A program made the position numbers and the translations under genes. DNA of 64,000 bases from Ceratopteris richardii. Taxonomy: Eukaryota > Streptophyta > Polypodiopsida > Polypodiales > Pteridaceae. Each line of letters opens with the position of its first letter. Positions within the stretch are counted from its first letter, which is position 1. The notes beneath the pieces were generated by a model. It saw nothing but the letters and a program-made list of their open reading frames with translations. It had not been told where the DNA came from and did not search any database. Where the stretch lies: NCBI GenBank assembly GCA_020310875.1, contig CM035423.1, positions 113,985,917 to 114,049,916 on the forward strand, given 5' to 3'. Positions 1 to 9,543 of this stretch are shown one piece after another.

Positions 1-127
1 TACTTTTGGGAACTAAGTACAGGGCCTCTGTCTAACAGACCCCTACCACTCCCAAGAACCCCCCTAGAGTCGGTTAAACGCCCTTCTGATAGTTAGAACG
101 AGGCGGTTTAACATTTAACACTTAACA
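1..127 (+). repeat. 3' end of the 5' LTR of A1 (U5 end)
   Basis: It matches 9417-9543 nearly base for base and ends TTAACA, followed by CT and then the primer site. The complete LTR at 8485-9543 is 1059 bp, so only the last eighth is visible here. The core with GGGCCTCT and CAGACCCCTA is shared with the otherwise different A2 LTR (about 32384-32420), which suggests a conserved leader function. Confidence 0.95.
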
Positions 128-129
128 CT

Positions 130-147
130 TGGCGCCGTCTGTGGGAA
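130..147 (+). other. Primer binding site (tRNA-Lys type) of A1
   Basis: TGGCGCCGTCTGTGGGAA begins two bases after the LTR end. From memory it is complementary to the 3' end of plant tRNA-Lys(UUU), which ends ...CAGACGGCG plus CCA; a match of 17 or 18 of 18 is expected. A2 has a variant at 32469 (TGGTGCCGTCTGTGCAAA). The spacing and position are as expected for minus-strand priming. Confidence 0.8.
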
Positions 148-282
148 GGTGGCATCAAGATTGCTAGTTACCTGACGAAAGTGCTATCTGTGGGAAGGTG
201 GCATCAAGATTGCCAGTTACCTGACGAAAGTGCTATTTGTGGAAAGTGGCATCAAGATCGTCATTCGTCTGTCAGAATCGAA
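139..282 (+). repeat. 49-bp tandem repeat that includes the primer-site tail
   Basis: Unit 1 (139-187) and unit 2 (188-236) are almost identical and each starts CTGTGGGAAGGTGGCATC. Unit 3 (237 to about 282) is diverged. Because the unit begins inside the primer site, the downstream half of that site is present two or three times. Confidence 0.9.
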
Positions 283-407
283 CATCAAGATTACCATTTG
301 TTTGTCGGAAGTAGCAACAGAACCAGATTGTTGCAAACTTGCTGTGGAAACGTGATTATAAAATTTTATCGATAGTAATACAACACGATTAGTACAAAAG
401 ATGATAC

Positions 408-1944
408 ATGCCGGTTACTCGATCCGGTGAAACGTATCCCAAGAACCATCAGTCTAAAGACAACTCTGGAAGGTAGAGGTACAACTACGTCTGACCCAGT
501 TGTCAAAAAGTCAAGAACGTTAGAATTGATTCCGGTCATATCCCGGTGGAACGTGTTACGCCTCTGGTACATTCCGGTACTATTTCGGCACAGTGTGTCG
601 AAGATATAATAACTCCAGAATCTACCAAGACGCAGTTTGAAGCTAGTTTAACAATCTTTGATAAAGATTCAAATTTGTTTACGATTAGAAACACGTTAGC
701 CAAAGAAATTGGCGAAGGCGAAAAAACACCTTATTCGGGCATAATTTCGGTACATTCCGGTGACATTTCGGTAACAGAATCACAGTTTTTCGACGACGGT
801 TTACCATTTTTTGGTGAATCTTCAGCCCAACCACCGCTTTTTGGAGTAAGTTCCCCTACACTCGACATCAAGAAGGAAGGAACTTTGTTCGAAACCGAGA
901 TTCAAAGCATACTGAGCAAGATCATCGAACCAGAAAGTGCACAGTCCGACGATACAGATTCCTATAGTTCAGATATTCAACCCCGAAACCCAGAAGATAT
1001 TCACAATACACTCGCCATGAACGGGCAACAACAACAACAACAGCAGCAACAACAAGTATGCCCACCAAGGCCACCTTCAATAGGAGTGACGTACACTAAA
1101 TTTGGTGGATTCCCAGGAGATGATCCGGATGCTCACGTACGCACCTTCGAGATAAGCTACGCAGTTCTCAACCATCCACCAGATCCGGCGTATAAAGCTA
1201 TTGTCTCCCAATCTACATTGGTCAATGAAGCAGCTAGATGGCTTACAGAATATGATATTAATCACTTCGGCACCTATGAAGCAGTACGAGATGCCTTTTT
1301 ACAGCGATTCAGGTTAAAGAAGAATCCAGCCGAAATTTTTGACTATCTGCAACCTACTGGACGACATTATTACTCAGTGGTTCATCAATGGCTTGACTCC
1401 ACAACTTAAACAAATTATGATCATACGCTGTGTAGGGGCTATGACGCTAGATGCAGTAATTGCAATGGCTCTGCAACTGGAAAACAAGGTTGGAGGATTT
1501 ACAGAAGATCTGGAGTGGTTAAAAACAAACAGGAATGTCGCCAAAGATGTGACGAGACAAGTATACTGCATCACATGCAAGAACTCAGGCCATACTAGTG
1601 CCACTTGTGCACTTAATCAGCTATTCTGTGCTATTTGCAACACTGCCGGGCATACCACCGAAAACTGCGCATACAACGCAAAAGTGCAGGGAACTGCAAC
1701 TGTTAATGCTATTATACAGGAACCAAGACAACCAACCAATCATTATGTGCCTCCGCAAATGAGGAACAATCAGCAACAAGGATATCGAAATTACAGAGGA
1801 CAGAGAAATAACAACTATAATGCAAACCGCTGGCAGACCGGACCGCCACCGGAAAATCCCAATCTGACACCACCGCGCTGTCATTTCTATGGTGAATTTG
1901 GTCATATTAGAAGATTCTGTAAAGATGCACCTGAATACGATTAG
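408..1944 (+). pseudogene. gag: gag of A1 (broken)
   Basis: Gag forms the virus-like particle and packages the RNA. The start at 408 gives MPVTRSGE, a start shared with A2 (MPVTRSGE at 32578). The frame has stops TAG at 474 and TGA at 492, then is open to about 1340. It includes a polyglutamine tract (1024-1056) and a capsid-like block (about 1087-1330, GVTYTKFGGF to LKKNP). Compared with A2, roughly 85-90 nt are missing near 1350, which shifts the frame. The second part (1351-1944) has two good CCHC knuckles (CITCKNSGH from 1567, CAICNTAGH from about 1630). A third near 1879 has Tyr in place of its second Cys (CHFY; CHFC in A2). It ends at TAG 1942, and the frame continues into the protease region. 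Confidence 0.9.
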
Positions 1945-2770
1945 AGGAAGAAAGAACGTCAAAACCCAATGGCGAATATGGTACAGATTACACCAGTGGA
2001 AACACATGCTGCAGTAATTCAGACCCGCTCCGGTAAATAACTGCAGCCTGCAACAGAATTATTTGAACTAGGTATACGCGAACAACAAAGGATGTACAAC
2101 AAGGCTAGTCAATGGACCACTATAGAACCTCCAGTCTTCCCAGATCCTATGCCGGTAACCCAGACTCCGTTAACCGAAGAAGGAACACAACAACAGGATT
2201 CCAATTCAGCAGCAGGCACATCATCAGCAGTAGGTATATCATCAGCAGCAAACACATCATCAGCAGCAGACACATCATCTTCAGAATCTGTGGAAACAAT
2301 CCAATCAGAAAAGGCCTGGGAAATTTTATCTAAAGCATCCATCACTCTTCCTTTGGGACAATTACTTGCACTAGTACCAGGAGTTCGACAGCAATTTCAA
2401 CAACAGTTCAGTCCTGTGTCTTCCTGCATTCCGGCGACAGCAACAGTACAACCGGAACCCGAATCTACGATCGATCATTCAGTTCCTTTAATTACGGTAT
2501 GGTATAAGAATCATAAAATCACACAGGTACTAATTGATGGAGGATCTGGAGTCAACATTGCTACTGCTGCACTGTGTAAAAGGTTAGGGTGGACCGAAAT
2601 CGAACTAGTTCAATTTTTTGTCAGAATGGCCGACCAATCAAGAGTCCATCCCATTGGACTTGTACAATCACTTTGCAAGGTACAACATTTAAAATGACCT
2701 TTGTCATACTAGATTTACCGGAATCCACTCTTGATTACAACCTCCTTTTCGGCCGACCTTGGCTGAAGCA
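1945..2770 (+). pseudogene. gag-pol linker and aspartic protease of A1 (broken)
   Basis: It is in the same frame as the second half of gag, with a stop TAA at 2038 where A3 has CAG, so gag and pro were probably one reading frame. A Ser/Ala/Thr-rich linker made of 18-bp repeats (2206-2277) precedes the retropepsin. The protease starts near PLITVWYKNH and has the catalytic motif LIDGGSGVNIA at about 2534-2566, as in plant Athila-like elements. A short deletion of about 8 nt near 2665 shifts the frame (A2 retains the missing residues). The domain ends at LLFGRPWL near 2764. Confidence 0.88.
2206..2277 (+). repeat. Four 18-bp coding repeats
   Basis: Four units at 2206, 2224, 2242 and 2260 of the type TCAGCAGCAnncACATCA encode repeats of SSAxxT. 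They lie in the linker between Gag and protease and keep the frame. Confidence 0.9.
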
Positions 2771-5700
2771 CGCTAAGGTGATACAGGATTGGTCTGCACA
2801 AGAGCTCACTTTCAAGGATAAAAATCATAAATACATTGTAAAATTAGATGCTATACAACCTTGTGAGTTGCATGCTAGACCGTATTTGGCGAAACCAGTC
2901 CATATGTTAGATGGATTGTCAGATGATGAAGAAGAAGAGTTTCTGAAAAATAACATTGACTTAATCTCTCTAGGCACTGTTGATCTACAGTCTGTTGTAG
3001 ATAATTGGAACCCTGCAGTTTGTACAGTAATGACTGTAACAGAAGAAGAAAAGAAGGAAGATACTGCTGCTATAGATGATGCTCAACTGCAACAACTTTT
3101 TAAGCCAACTGACGATACAGAGAAGCCGCGACAATTTTATGTCCCAGAAGATCAGTTGATCACTTATAATTTAGGCGATGAAGATCATCCGTGTCCTATA
3201 AAGATAAAGCAAAACTTACCGGAAACATTTCAAGCAGGCTTAATTCAGCTACTCCGAGAATTCTCCGACGTCTTTGCATGGGATTACAAAGATATGAAAG
3301 GATTGGACCCGCGCATCTATCAGCACAGAGTCATGCTGAAGCCGGAGGCCAAACCAAACAAACAACCCAGTTACCAAATGAATCCAAATTATGCATCCTA
3401 GGTAAAAGCAGAACTTGATAGGCTATTGAAGGTTGGATTCATTGTACCCGTAGAGCACGCTGAGTGGATCTCACCAATTGTTATTGTTCCGAAAAAGAAT
3501 AAGCAGTTGCGAATATGTGTAGATTACCGGAAACTGAACGCAGCTACAGTGCCGGATCCTTTTCCGATCCCTTTTCTTGACACAATGCTTGATAGAGTAG
3601 CAGGACATGAAATGTATTCATTCCTAGATGGGTACAGTGGATATAATCAAGTTAGAATGGCTGAACAGGATATACCGAAAACTGCATTCATTACCAACTG
3701 GGATGTATTTGCTTGTACTGTTATGTGGTTTGGATTAAGAAATGCCCCAAGTACATTTCAAAGATGTATGCAGAAAATATTTTCTCCTTATCTCACCTCT
3801 TTTATGCAAGTTTACCTTGACGATTTTTCAATCTTCGGTAAGATGATAGCACACCTGTTCCATTTACGGTGCTGCTTTTAGAAATGCAGAGAATACAGAC
3901 TCTGTTTAAACCCAAACAAATATGTGTTTGCGGTTTCATGTGGCAAGCTACTTGGTCACATTGTATCTGCACAAGGCATACAGGTGGATCCAGATAAAAT
4001 TTCGACAGTATTAGAAGCCCCGGTGCCCACTACACCGAAGGAAGTTATGCGCTTCATGGGCCAAGTAAGATGGCATGGACGACACTTACGGTGGCTTGCT
4101 CATTTGGCAATACCACTGAACAAGCTAATCACCAAGACTCCTCGACAATTTGAATGGACTCAGGAGTTTCAGATAGCATTTGATCGTTTAAAGAGTTTAT
4201 TAACACAAGTTTCCATCTTACAGCTGCCGGACTAGGATCACCCATTTCATGTATTTGTTGATGCTTCAGATATAGCAATAGGAAGTGTTTTGATGCAACA
4301 AATTGATAAATGGTTCAGACCAGTGTACTATGCAAGTCGAAGATTAGCCCCTGCTGAGAAGAATTACTCTGTAACAGAAAGAGAATGTCTAGGGCTAGTA
4401 TATTCTGTCAAGAAATTCAGACATTACTTGTTGGCCCGTAAATTTACCTTTCATATAGATCATGCTGCGCTTGTCTATCTAGTTTGGCAACAACATCTAG
4501 GTGGTCGATTAGCACAATGGGTTCTACTTTTACAGGAATTTGACTACGAAGTCATTCATCGGCCAGGCAGTGCACATGCCTTAGCAGATTTCCTATCTCG
4601 CTTAGATTCCGGTGAAGCTCCGATGGGCATAGATGACACAACTTTGGCAATTTATGTCTCTGAACCAACGAATGATGAAATTACAGACCCACCTATACCA
4701 TCTACATATTATGATCAGATCATGACCTTTCTCACTGATGGCTGCCTTCCATCTCAGACTTCTACGGCAATACGCAGGAAAGTTGTAGTTTTCAGTCGAA
4801 GATTTCGGTTAATTGCTGGAGAATTATACTATGTAGATCATACCGGAATTTTACTTCGATGTATTCCACCGCATGAAGTTAACTCAGTTATTACTTTGGC
4901 TCACTCGATTCCTTCCAGTGGTCATTTTGTTGCAGACTTAACACACCGGAAAATTCTGCAAAGTGGTCTCTGGTGGCCAACTATGTACAGAGATGTATCA
5001 CAGTTTGTCAAACAATGTGATACTTGTCAAAGATCTGGACAGCCCTTGCAATGTCATCTTTTCCCTCTGCAACCCATCTTAGCATTTGAACCTTTCCAGA
5101 AGTGGGGTCTAGATTTTATCGGTCCGATTACACATCCAACAATCTTCAGTAACAATCGTTACATATTGACCTGTACAGACTATGCAACCAGATGGGCAGA
5201 AGCCTGGGCTTTACGGTTTGCTACAGCTGTTGCGATAGCAAAATGTTTGCTAACCGATGTCTTTCCACGTTTTGGTTTACCACTGGAACTTGTTTCAGAT
5301 CAAGGCACTCATTTTGTAAACAATTTACTGAAGGCACTTACACAGTCATTCCAGGTCACACATAAATTTAGTTCTCCTTATTTTCCTCGTGCTAATGGTT
5401 TGGCCGAAAGCACAAACAAATCTCTGCTGAATATGCTTCGAAAATTGATCATGGAAGCACCGGAAAGATGGGATCAACTTCTACCTGCAGTGTTATGGGC
5501 ATATCGGACTACATACAAGGTAACGACCAGATTAACACCTTTCAAACTAGCTTACGGATTAGAAGCAATAGCACCAATGGAAATTGTTATACCAAGTTTA
5601 CGAGTAGCAATCGCTCAGAAACTGCTACCGGAAGACTCACTGTCATTTCGGTTGGATACACTTAGAAAGTTAGACGAACAACGATGGCACAACTTTTTAA

Positions 5701-5972
5701 CTATGCAGGAAGTACAACTAAGACAGGCTCGGACGCATAATCGACACTTGGAAACTCCAATTTTTACGGTGGGACAACTTGTCCTTTTTTATAATGCAAA
5801 GTCAAATCGGTCTGCTGGTAAATTCAAATTACGCTGGTATGGCCCTTACCGGATTTCAGAACAAGTGGGCCCAGCAACTTTTCAATTGACTACGTTGACC
5901 GGAAACCCTCTTCTAAAAGTAATCTACGGTTCGAAGCTGCGACCATACCAACACACAGCTAACCCGCACTGA
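2771..5972 (+). pseudogene. pol: pol of A1: reverse transcriptase, RNase H, integrase (three stops)
   Basis: One frame runs from about 2690 to the TGA at 5970, interrupted only by TAG at 3399, 3879 and 4233. RT begins near LLKVGFIVPVEHAEW (3420), with DYRKLNAATV and the catalytic YLDD at 3813-3824. RNase H follows (VDASD near 4258, DHAAL, HALADFLSRL ending about 4605). Integrase has an HX6H plus CX2C zinc site (His at 4923 and 4944, Cys at 5016 and 5025). The catalytic triad is Asp 5178, Asp 5298 and Glu 5406, giving a D-X35-E spacing. A C-terminal domain (VGQLVLFYN, KLRWYGPY) follows, with no chromodomain. All catalytic residues I checked are present. The stop at 3399 corresponds to CAG in A2 and the one at 4233 to TGG in A3. 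Confidence 0.95.
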
Positions 5973-6303
5973 AACGTTTTTTTTCGGTGGGCCGCGTCGT
6001 TTGGCGCTCGCTTTTCTTTACTTTTCTTTTCTTTTTGCGTGTTTAGAAATATAAGCCTGTAAATATCCGCATTTTATATTTATGACTAAAGCCGCCCTGC
6101 CCTTTTGAGCTCTTCATGCATGCATACCGAAGTTAAGAATTATCATCCCCCTGCCGCGTGATTATTACTGCTGTTGATTACTCTCTGCTACAGCACCACT
6201 ATATAACCTTTTCCAGTTCGCCGAAAAACGCTATTGTGTTTATGTGTTTGTGCTTTGTGTTTTCACTGTGTTCTGTGTTCTGTGCTCTGTCTTTGTGTGC
6301 GCC
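5973..6303 (+). promoter_or_regulatory. Spacer before ORF3 with a possible internal promoter
   Basis: This 331-bp stretch has no coding signal that continues pol. It holds a run CATGCATGCA (6115-6124), which contains the plant RY motif CATGCATG, and a good TATA box TATATAA at 6200-6206. That lies 98 nt before the ORF3 ATG, so a start near 6230 would give a leader of about 75 nt. The leader is TG-rich (6240-6300) and has an upstream ATG at 6242 in another frame that overlaps the ORF3 start. Whether this promoter is used is inference. A spliced subgenomic RNA is the alternative. Confidence 0.45.
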
Positions 6304-8442
6304 ATGGAAGCCTTGGCTAATTACGCTGCTTTCCGTGACGGTCTCCCTACCGAGGTAGGAGAGTACCTGCGCATACGTGGGTTGGCAAACTTCGCTGAAC
6401 TGCCTTGGCATTCAGTGGAGTCCTACCCATTCTTCGCCAATATCATCTCCGCCATAGCCAACACACCTGCCAATGAGCAACGATGGGCTATCACTTCCTT
6501 ACCCTCCCGAACACTTATCACCATGCAAGCCTTTGCAGAAGCTTTTAGACTCCCATCGCAAGGCCGAGAAAATGGCCCAAGCCTGACAGTTGCTCGTATG
6601 AGTAAACTATTTCCCAGACATTCGTCTAACGAGTATGCAATCCTCTGCCGACCAGAACCCGAACGATCAGCACTTCAATTTTTAGTCGCCATAATCAATC
6701 TCCAAAAACGCACATATGGAATATCCCGCCCTTTCTACTCTGCCATAGAACTAGCCGCACGAGAACCAGTGAACTTCGCCTCTTTCTTCTTTCACCGCAT
6801 CCACAAGGAATGTGTAGCTATCATGAAACAAGTAAACAAAGGTAATACGCCTAGATCTAGATTACCCCATATCTTGTCATTTCTCTTTCCGGCAATCCTT
6901 GCAGCCCAACCACCACCCCGGGGGCCCATTCTGAGACATGAGGAGTCGATACAACTGCTAGAAGAGATGAAGAAGAAGATGAAGAGGAACTCAACCAGCT
7001 TTTTCCGCAGAAAAAGGATCAAAATTAGCTCGTCTGAGAGTGAAGCACAGAAGTCAGCCAAAGAAGATAACGAAGAAGAAAAGCAGGAAGAAGACACATT
7101 CCACGACACCGCAACCTCCATGCAGAATGAATCCTCTGCGCAATCTTCCCAGGAGCAACAACAAGAAACTCGTAAGGAAGCTGAAACAACATCGACCGAA
7201 GAAACATCGAATCAGCAGTCTGAAGAAGAACAACAAACAGAGGAAGAACAAGCTACTAAAGACGCATTGGACAAACTACTTAAGGCAGTGGAATCCACAT
7301 TTTCGGAGCAGGAACAACAAAATACAAACCAGGTAACAACTCAAACCGTAATCCCAACTCCACCACCAGAACCTCCACTAAACCCAAACCTTCCTATTCC
7401 ACCTAACGCACCCGTCGAGCCCGCAGCTTCTTCCGACTCATCCCCCAACTACTCCCCTCCGACCTCACAGCAACTTACTGCATCATCTTCCCAACCTCGT
7501 CTCCCTCTCCCACCACCCTCCACACCAGTATTTGCTCAATTAGAATCAATGGGTCAGATGCTAATTGAATTATCAAGACAATTGCCGCAACAACTAAAGC
7601 AAATCACAGAAAGTGTTCGCGAAGACTTCCAACATAAATTGGAAGTAATGGAGGCAGACATCACACCCCTCCAAGAAGAACTACAGGCCGTGAAGACCGA
7701 AAATCATGCGCTTCATGAACAAGTACAGCAGCTACAGGCCAGAATCCAAGAACAGGAACAAATAACAACTCAGCGAGATGAAGCACAGGCAGCAGCAAAA
7801 GAGAAGGAAGAATTGCTACTAGTTGCCGATGCGGAAATAACCAAACTGAAGCAAGATATCCAGGACAAGGAAGATGCACGGATCGCCTTAGGCAACTTAC
7901 TCAATGAGACAAGGAAGCAACTACAAGAACTGGTGCAGCACAATCAAGAACAGCAATTACAGCAGAAGAGAACAAAAGAAGAATTGCATAGAACGAACGA
8001 TAATCTGAAAGACGTAAATAACATGCTCAAGCACTACCTAACAAAGGAAGGCCAGACACAGAAGCTTATTGCAAATCTCAAACGAGAGAAAGATTCATAC
8101 ATCAAAACCATAGATTTTCAAGTTCAGGAGATAGAGAGGCGCGAAAATCAGCTGGCAAACATTAAAGAAAGAGTACAGAAGATGGAGCAACAACTCGAAG
8201 AGATGAAGACGTCCAGAGATGCGGCATTAGCAAATGATTTTTATCTGCATGAGGCCTTTTTGCAAACACAGGCCGAAATTTTGCTCACCGAAGCCATCGC
8301 TCTTAGCTCTGTTAGGATAGATGCACAACTAGTAGAACCAGATACCCTTAAACAAATGTTAGAAACACTTAAGAAAAAGATCACCCGAATTTTTAGACTA
8401 GCCCGGAACATGTACTTAGAAGGTATAATCGATGAACAGTAA
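6304..8442 (+). CDS. ORF3: post-integrase coiled-coil protein of gypsy A1
   Basis: The frame is intact, 712 residues, from ATG in a good context (GCGCCATGG) to TAA at 8440. I do not recognise the family. Residues 1-205 look globular (MEALANYAAF...). The pattern YPFFANI to AFAEAFRLPS at about 40-82 faintly resembles the plant transposon domain Transposase_32, which is a weak inference. Residues 206-345 are Lys/Glu/Gln/Ser-rich, about 345-415 Pro/Ser-rich, and about 430-640 are heptad-like coiled coil. The last about 70 residues (ANDFYLHEAF to GIIDEQ) are strongly conserved in A2. There is no convincing signal peptide or membrane segment, so it is not an obvious envelope protein. It lies where env lies in retroviruses. 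It is the only long gene of A1 without a stop, which suggests recent function or constraint. Confidence 0.85.
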   Translation: MEALANYAAFRDGLPTEVGEYLRIRGLANFAELPWHSVESYPFFANIISAIANTPANEQRWAITSLPSRTLITMQAFAEAFRLPSQGRENGPSLTVARMSKLFPRHSSNEYAILCRPEPERSALQFLVAIINLQKRTYGISRPFYSAIELAAREPVNFASFFFHRIHKECVAIMKQVNKGNTPRSRLPHILSFLFPAILAAQPPPRGPILRHEESIQLLEEMKKKMKRNSTSFFRRKRIKISSSESEAQKSAKEDNEEEKQEEDTFHDTATSMQNESSAQSSQEQQQETRKEAETTSTEETSNQQSEEEQQTEEEQATKDALDKLLKAVESTFSEQEQQNTNQVTTQTVIPTPPPEPPLNPNLPIPPNAPVEPAASSDSSPNYSPPTSQQLTASSSQPRLPLPPPSTPVFAQLESMGQMLIELSRQLPQQLKQITESVREDFQHKLEVMEADITPLQEELQAVKTENHALHEQVQQLQARIQEQEQITTQRDEAQAAAKEKEELLLVADAEITKLKQDIQDKEDARIALGNLLNETRKQLQELVQHNQEQQLQQKRTKEELHRTNDNLKDVNNMLKHYLTKEGQTQKLIANLKREKDSYIKTIDFQVQEIERRENQLANIKERVQKMEQQLEEMKTSRDAALANDFYLHEAFLQTQAEILLTEAIALSSVRIDAQLVEPDTLKQMLETLKKKITRIFRLARNMYLEGIIDEQ

Positions 8443-8458
8443 TTTTGTAAAAACTTGC

Positions 8459-8483
8459 GGGTTCGAGTCCACCGTGCGTGCCA
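8459..8483 (+). other. tRNA 3'-end-like block in place of a polypurine tract (A1)
   Basis: The block begins GGGTTCGAGTCC and ends GTGCGTGCCA, one base (G) before the LTR start TGTTAA at 8485. GGTTCGAGTCC fits the tRNA T-loop / Pol III B-box consensus exactly. The block resembles the last 25 nt of a tRNA-Lys, ending in CCA. The same block is at 37413-37437 in A2. No purine-rich tract precedes this LTR. Its role is inference. Confidence 0.75.
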
Positions 8484-8484
8484 G

Positions 8485-9543
8485 TGTTAATCGGCCGTCG
8501 GATTGGGACAGATGTAACGTAGGACAGATGTAATAGAAATCTTTGTAAAACACGCGCGAAAAGCGGTTACACGATAATTGTAAGTGCTGATATAAAGCAA
8601 TGAAAAGAAGCGCTCCGTAGAGAGTGTGGGAATTGGGCCTATTGTTGTGTTATCGCCAGAGTGTTCGTCTGGTTGTCTGCCTGAATGTTGATGTAGTGTT
8701 TGTTTTGGCATAATCTCTATGTTCGAAGTCTTGTTCGTATCAGAATTTGTCTATCGTTTGTGTCCATCGTCGATCTCGGTTATGTTGATAAACTTCATAG
8801 TGTTCGAGAGATAACTATGCTATCAGTCTGAACGTTACTGTGTAACACTTGGAGTAACTCAGAGTACCATAGCAATCTTCCTCATAGACTAATGGTACTG
8901 TGTGTATCTGTGTTTCTTACCTAGTGACCCCGTTAAGGTTGTGAGTTTCATTACTGTGGTCTGAATAAGTTATTTATGCCTCTCCGTGGGATTGTGCTAA
9001 CATCCTATGTATTACGGCTCCTTGAAAGTTGTTTCTTCAAGAATTGATGGAATCCGAGCAACTGTGTTAATATTATGATATTCAGATCTGTACTGTGTTG
9101 TTGTAGTGTTGGGATCTGTCTGCCTGCGGCAAGGTTAAGTACAGTAAGGATCTGCTAAGTTGAGTATTGGACCTCCAGTACTGTGTGCTGAACCCTCAAG
9201 TTCTCTGTGTTACGGTGTTGTTGGATCTTGATACCCGTTCTGTGAAGATTGCTAGAATACTCTTGTTTCTGGCAATTCCAGTAAATTTATGTGTAGATGC
9301 AATATGGCATCTTAGTGCATTTGTTACGTTTGGTTGAGCTAAGACTGTGACCGTAAGGTCTAAGTATGGTACGCCGATAGAGCTCTCAGCAGTAGGACCG
9401 GGCTGGGTGTGAACAGTACTTTTGGGAACTAAGTACAGGGCCTCTGTCTAACAGACCCCTACCACTCCCAAGAACCCCCCTAGAGTCGGTTAAACGCCCT
9501 TCTGATAGTTAGAACGAGGCGGTTTAACATGTAACACTTAACA
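8485..9543 (+). repeat. 3' LTR of A1
   Basis: It starts TGTTAA and ends TTAACA, a 6-bp terminal inverted repeat, over 1059 bp. The last 127 bp repeat positions 1-127. A probable promoter TATA box is TATAAAG at 8591-8597, which would make U3 short and R-U5 long. The following CAAGC is the expected, unverifiable half of a target duplication. Confidence 0.9.

Larger units (their letters stand above)
1..9543 (+). mobile_element. Ty3/gypsy retrotransposon A1, truncated by the window start
   Basis: The element reads 5' LTR tail, primer site, gag, protease, RT, RNase H, integrase, an extra ORF3, then the 3' LTR. The order PR-RT-RH-IN defines Ty3/gypsy. The absence of a chromodomain after integrase and the DGGSG protease motif suggest the plant Athila/Tat-like side of the tree (inference). 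The LTR tail at 1-127 reappears at 9417-9543 with almost no change, so the copy is probably fairly young. Even so, gag and pol carry about seven in-frame stops and at least two small frameshifting deletions, while ORF3 is open. It sits next to a family B gag relic, into which it probably inserted. The target duplication cannot be checked because the 5' flank is outside the window. Confidence 0.93.

Noticed and set aside
1024..1056. The polyglutamine tract in A1 gag as a notable element
   Set aside because: It is a common CAA/CAG expansion; A2 has a similar Gln-rich stretch at 33240-33320.
5800..5972. A chromodomain at the end of A1 integrase
   Set aside because: The C-terminal block ends soon after LRWYGPY; no chromodomain-like pattern follows.
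6244..6303. A hydrophobic stretch directly in frame with ORF3, resembling a signal peptide
   Set aside because: It would need a non-ATG start (GTG). The hydrophobic reading follows from the TG-rich leader, and the ATG at 6304 has a good context.
6792..7251. Minus-strand ORFs opposite ORF3
   Set aside because: They are Ser/Phe-rich mirror readings of the Glu/Lys/Gln-rich ORF3 segment, with no independent signal.
6304..8442. ORF3 as a retroviral-type envelope gene
   Set aside because: No signal peptide, transmembrane segment, Cys-rich ectodomain or furin-like site was seen. It looks like a soluble coiled-coil protein.
8440..8484. A possible complete tRNA gene at the end of A1
   Set aside because: Only the T-loop and 3' end resemble a tRNA. 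The T-stem does not pair and no anticodon arm, D-arm or A-box lies upstream.
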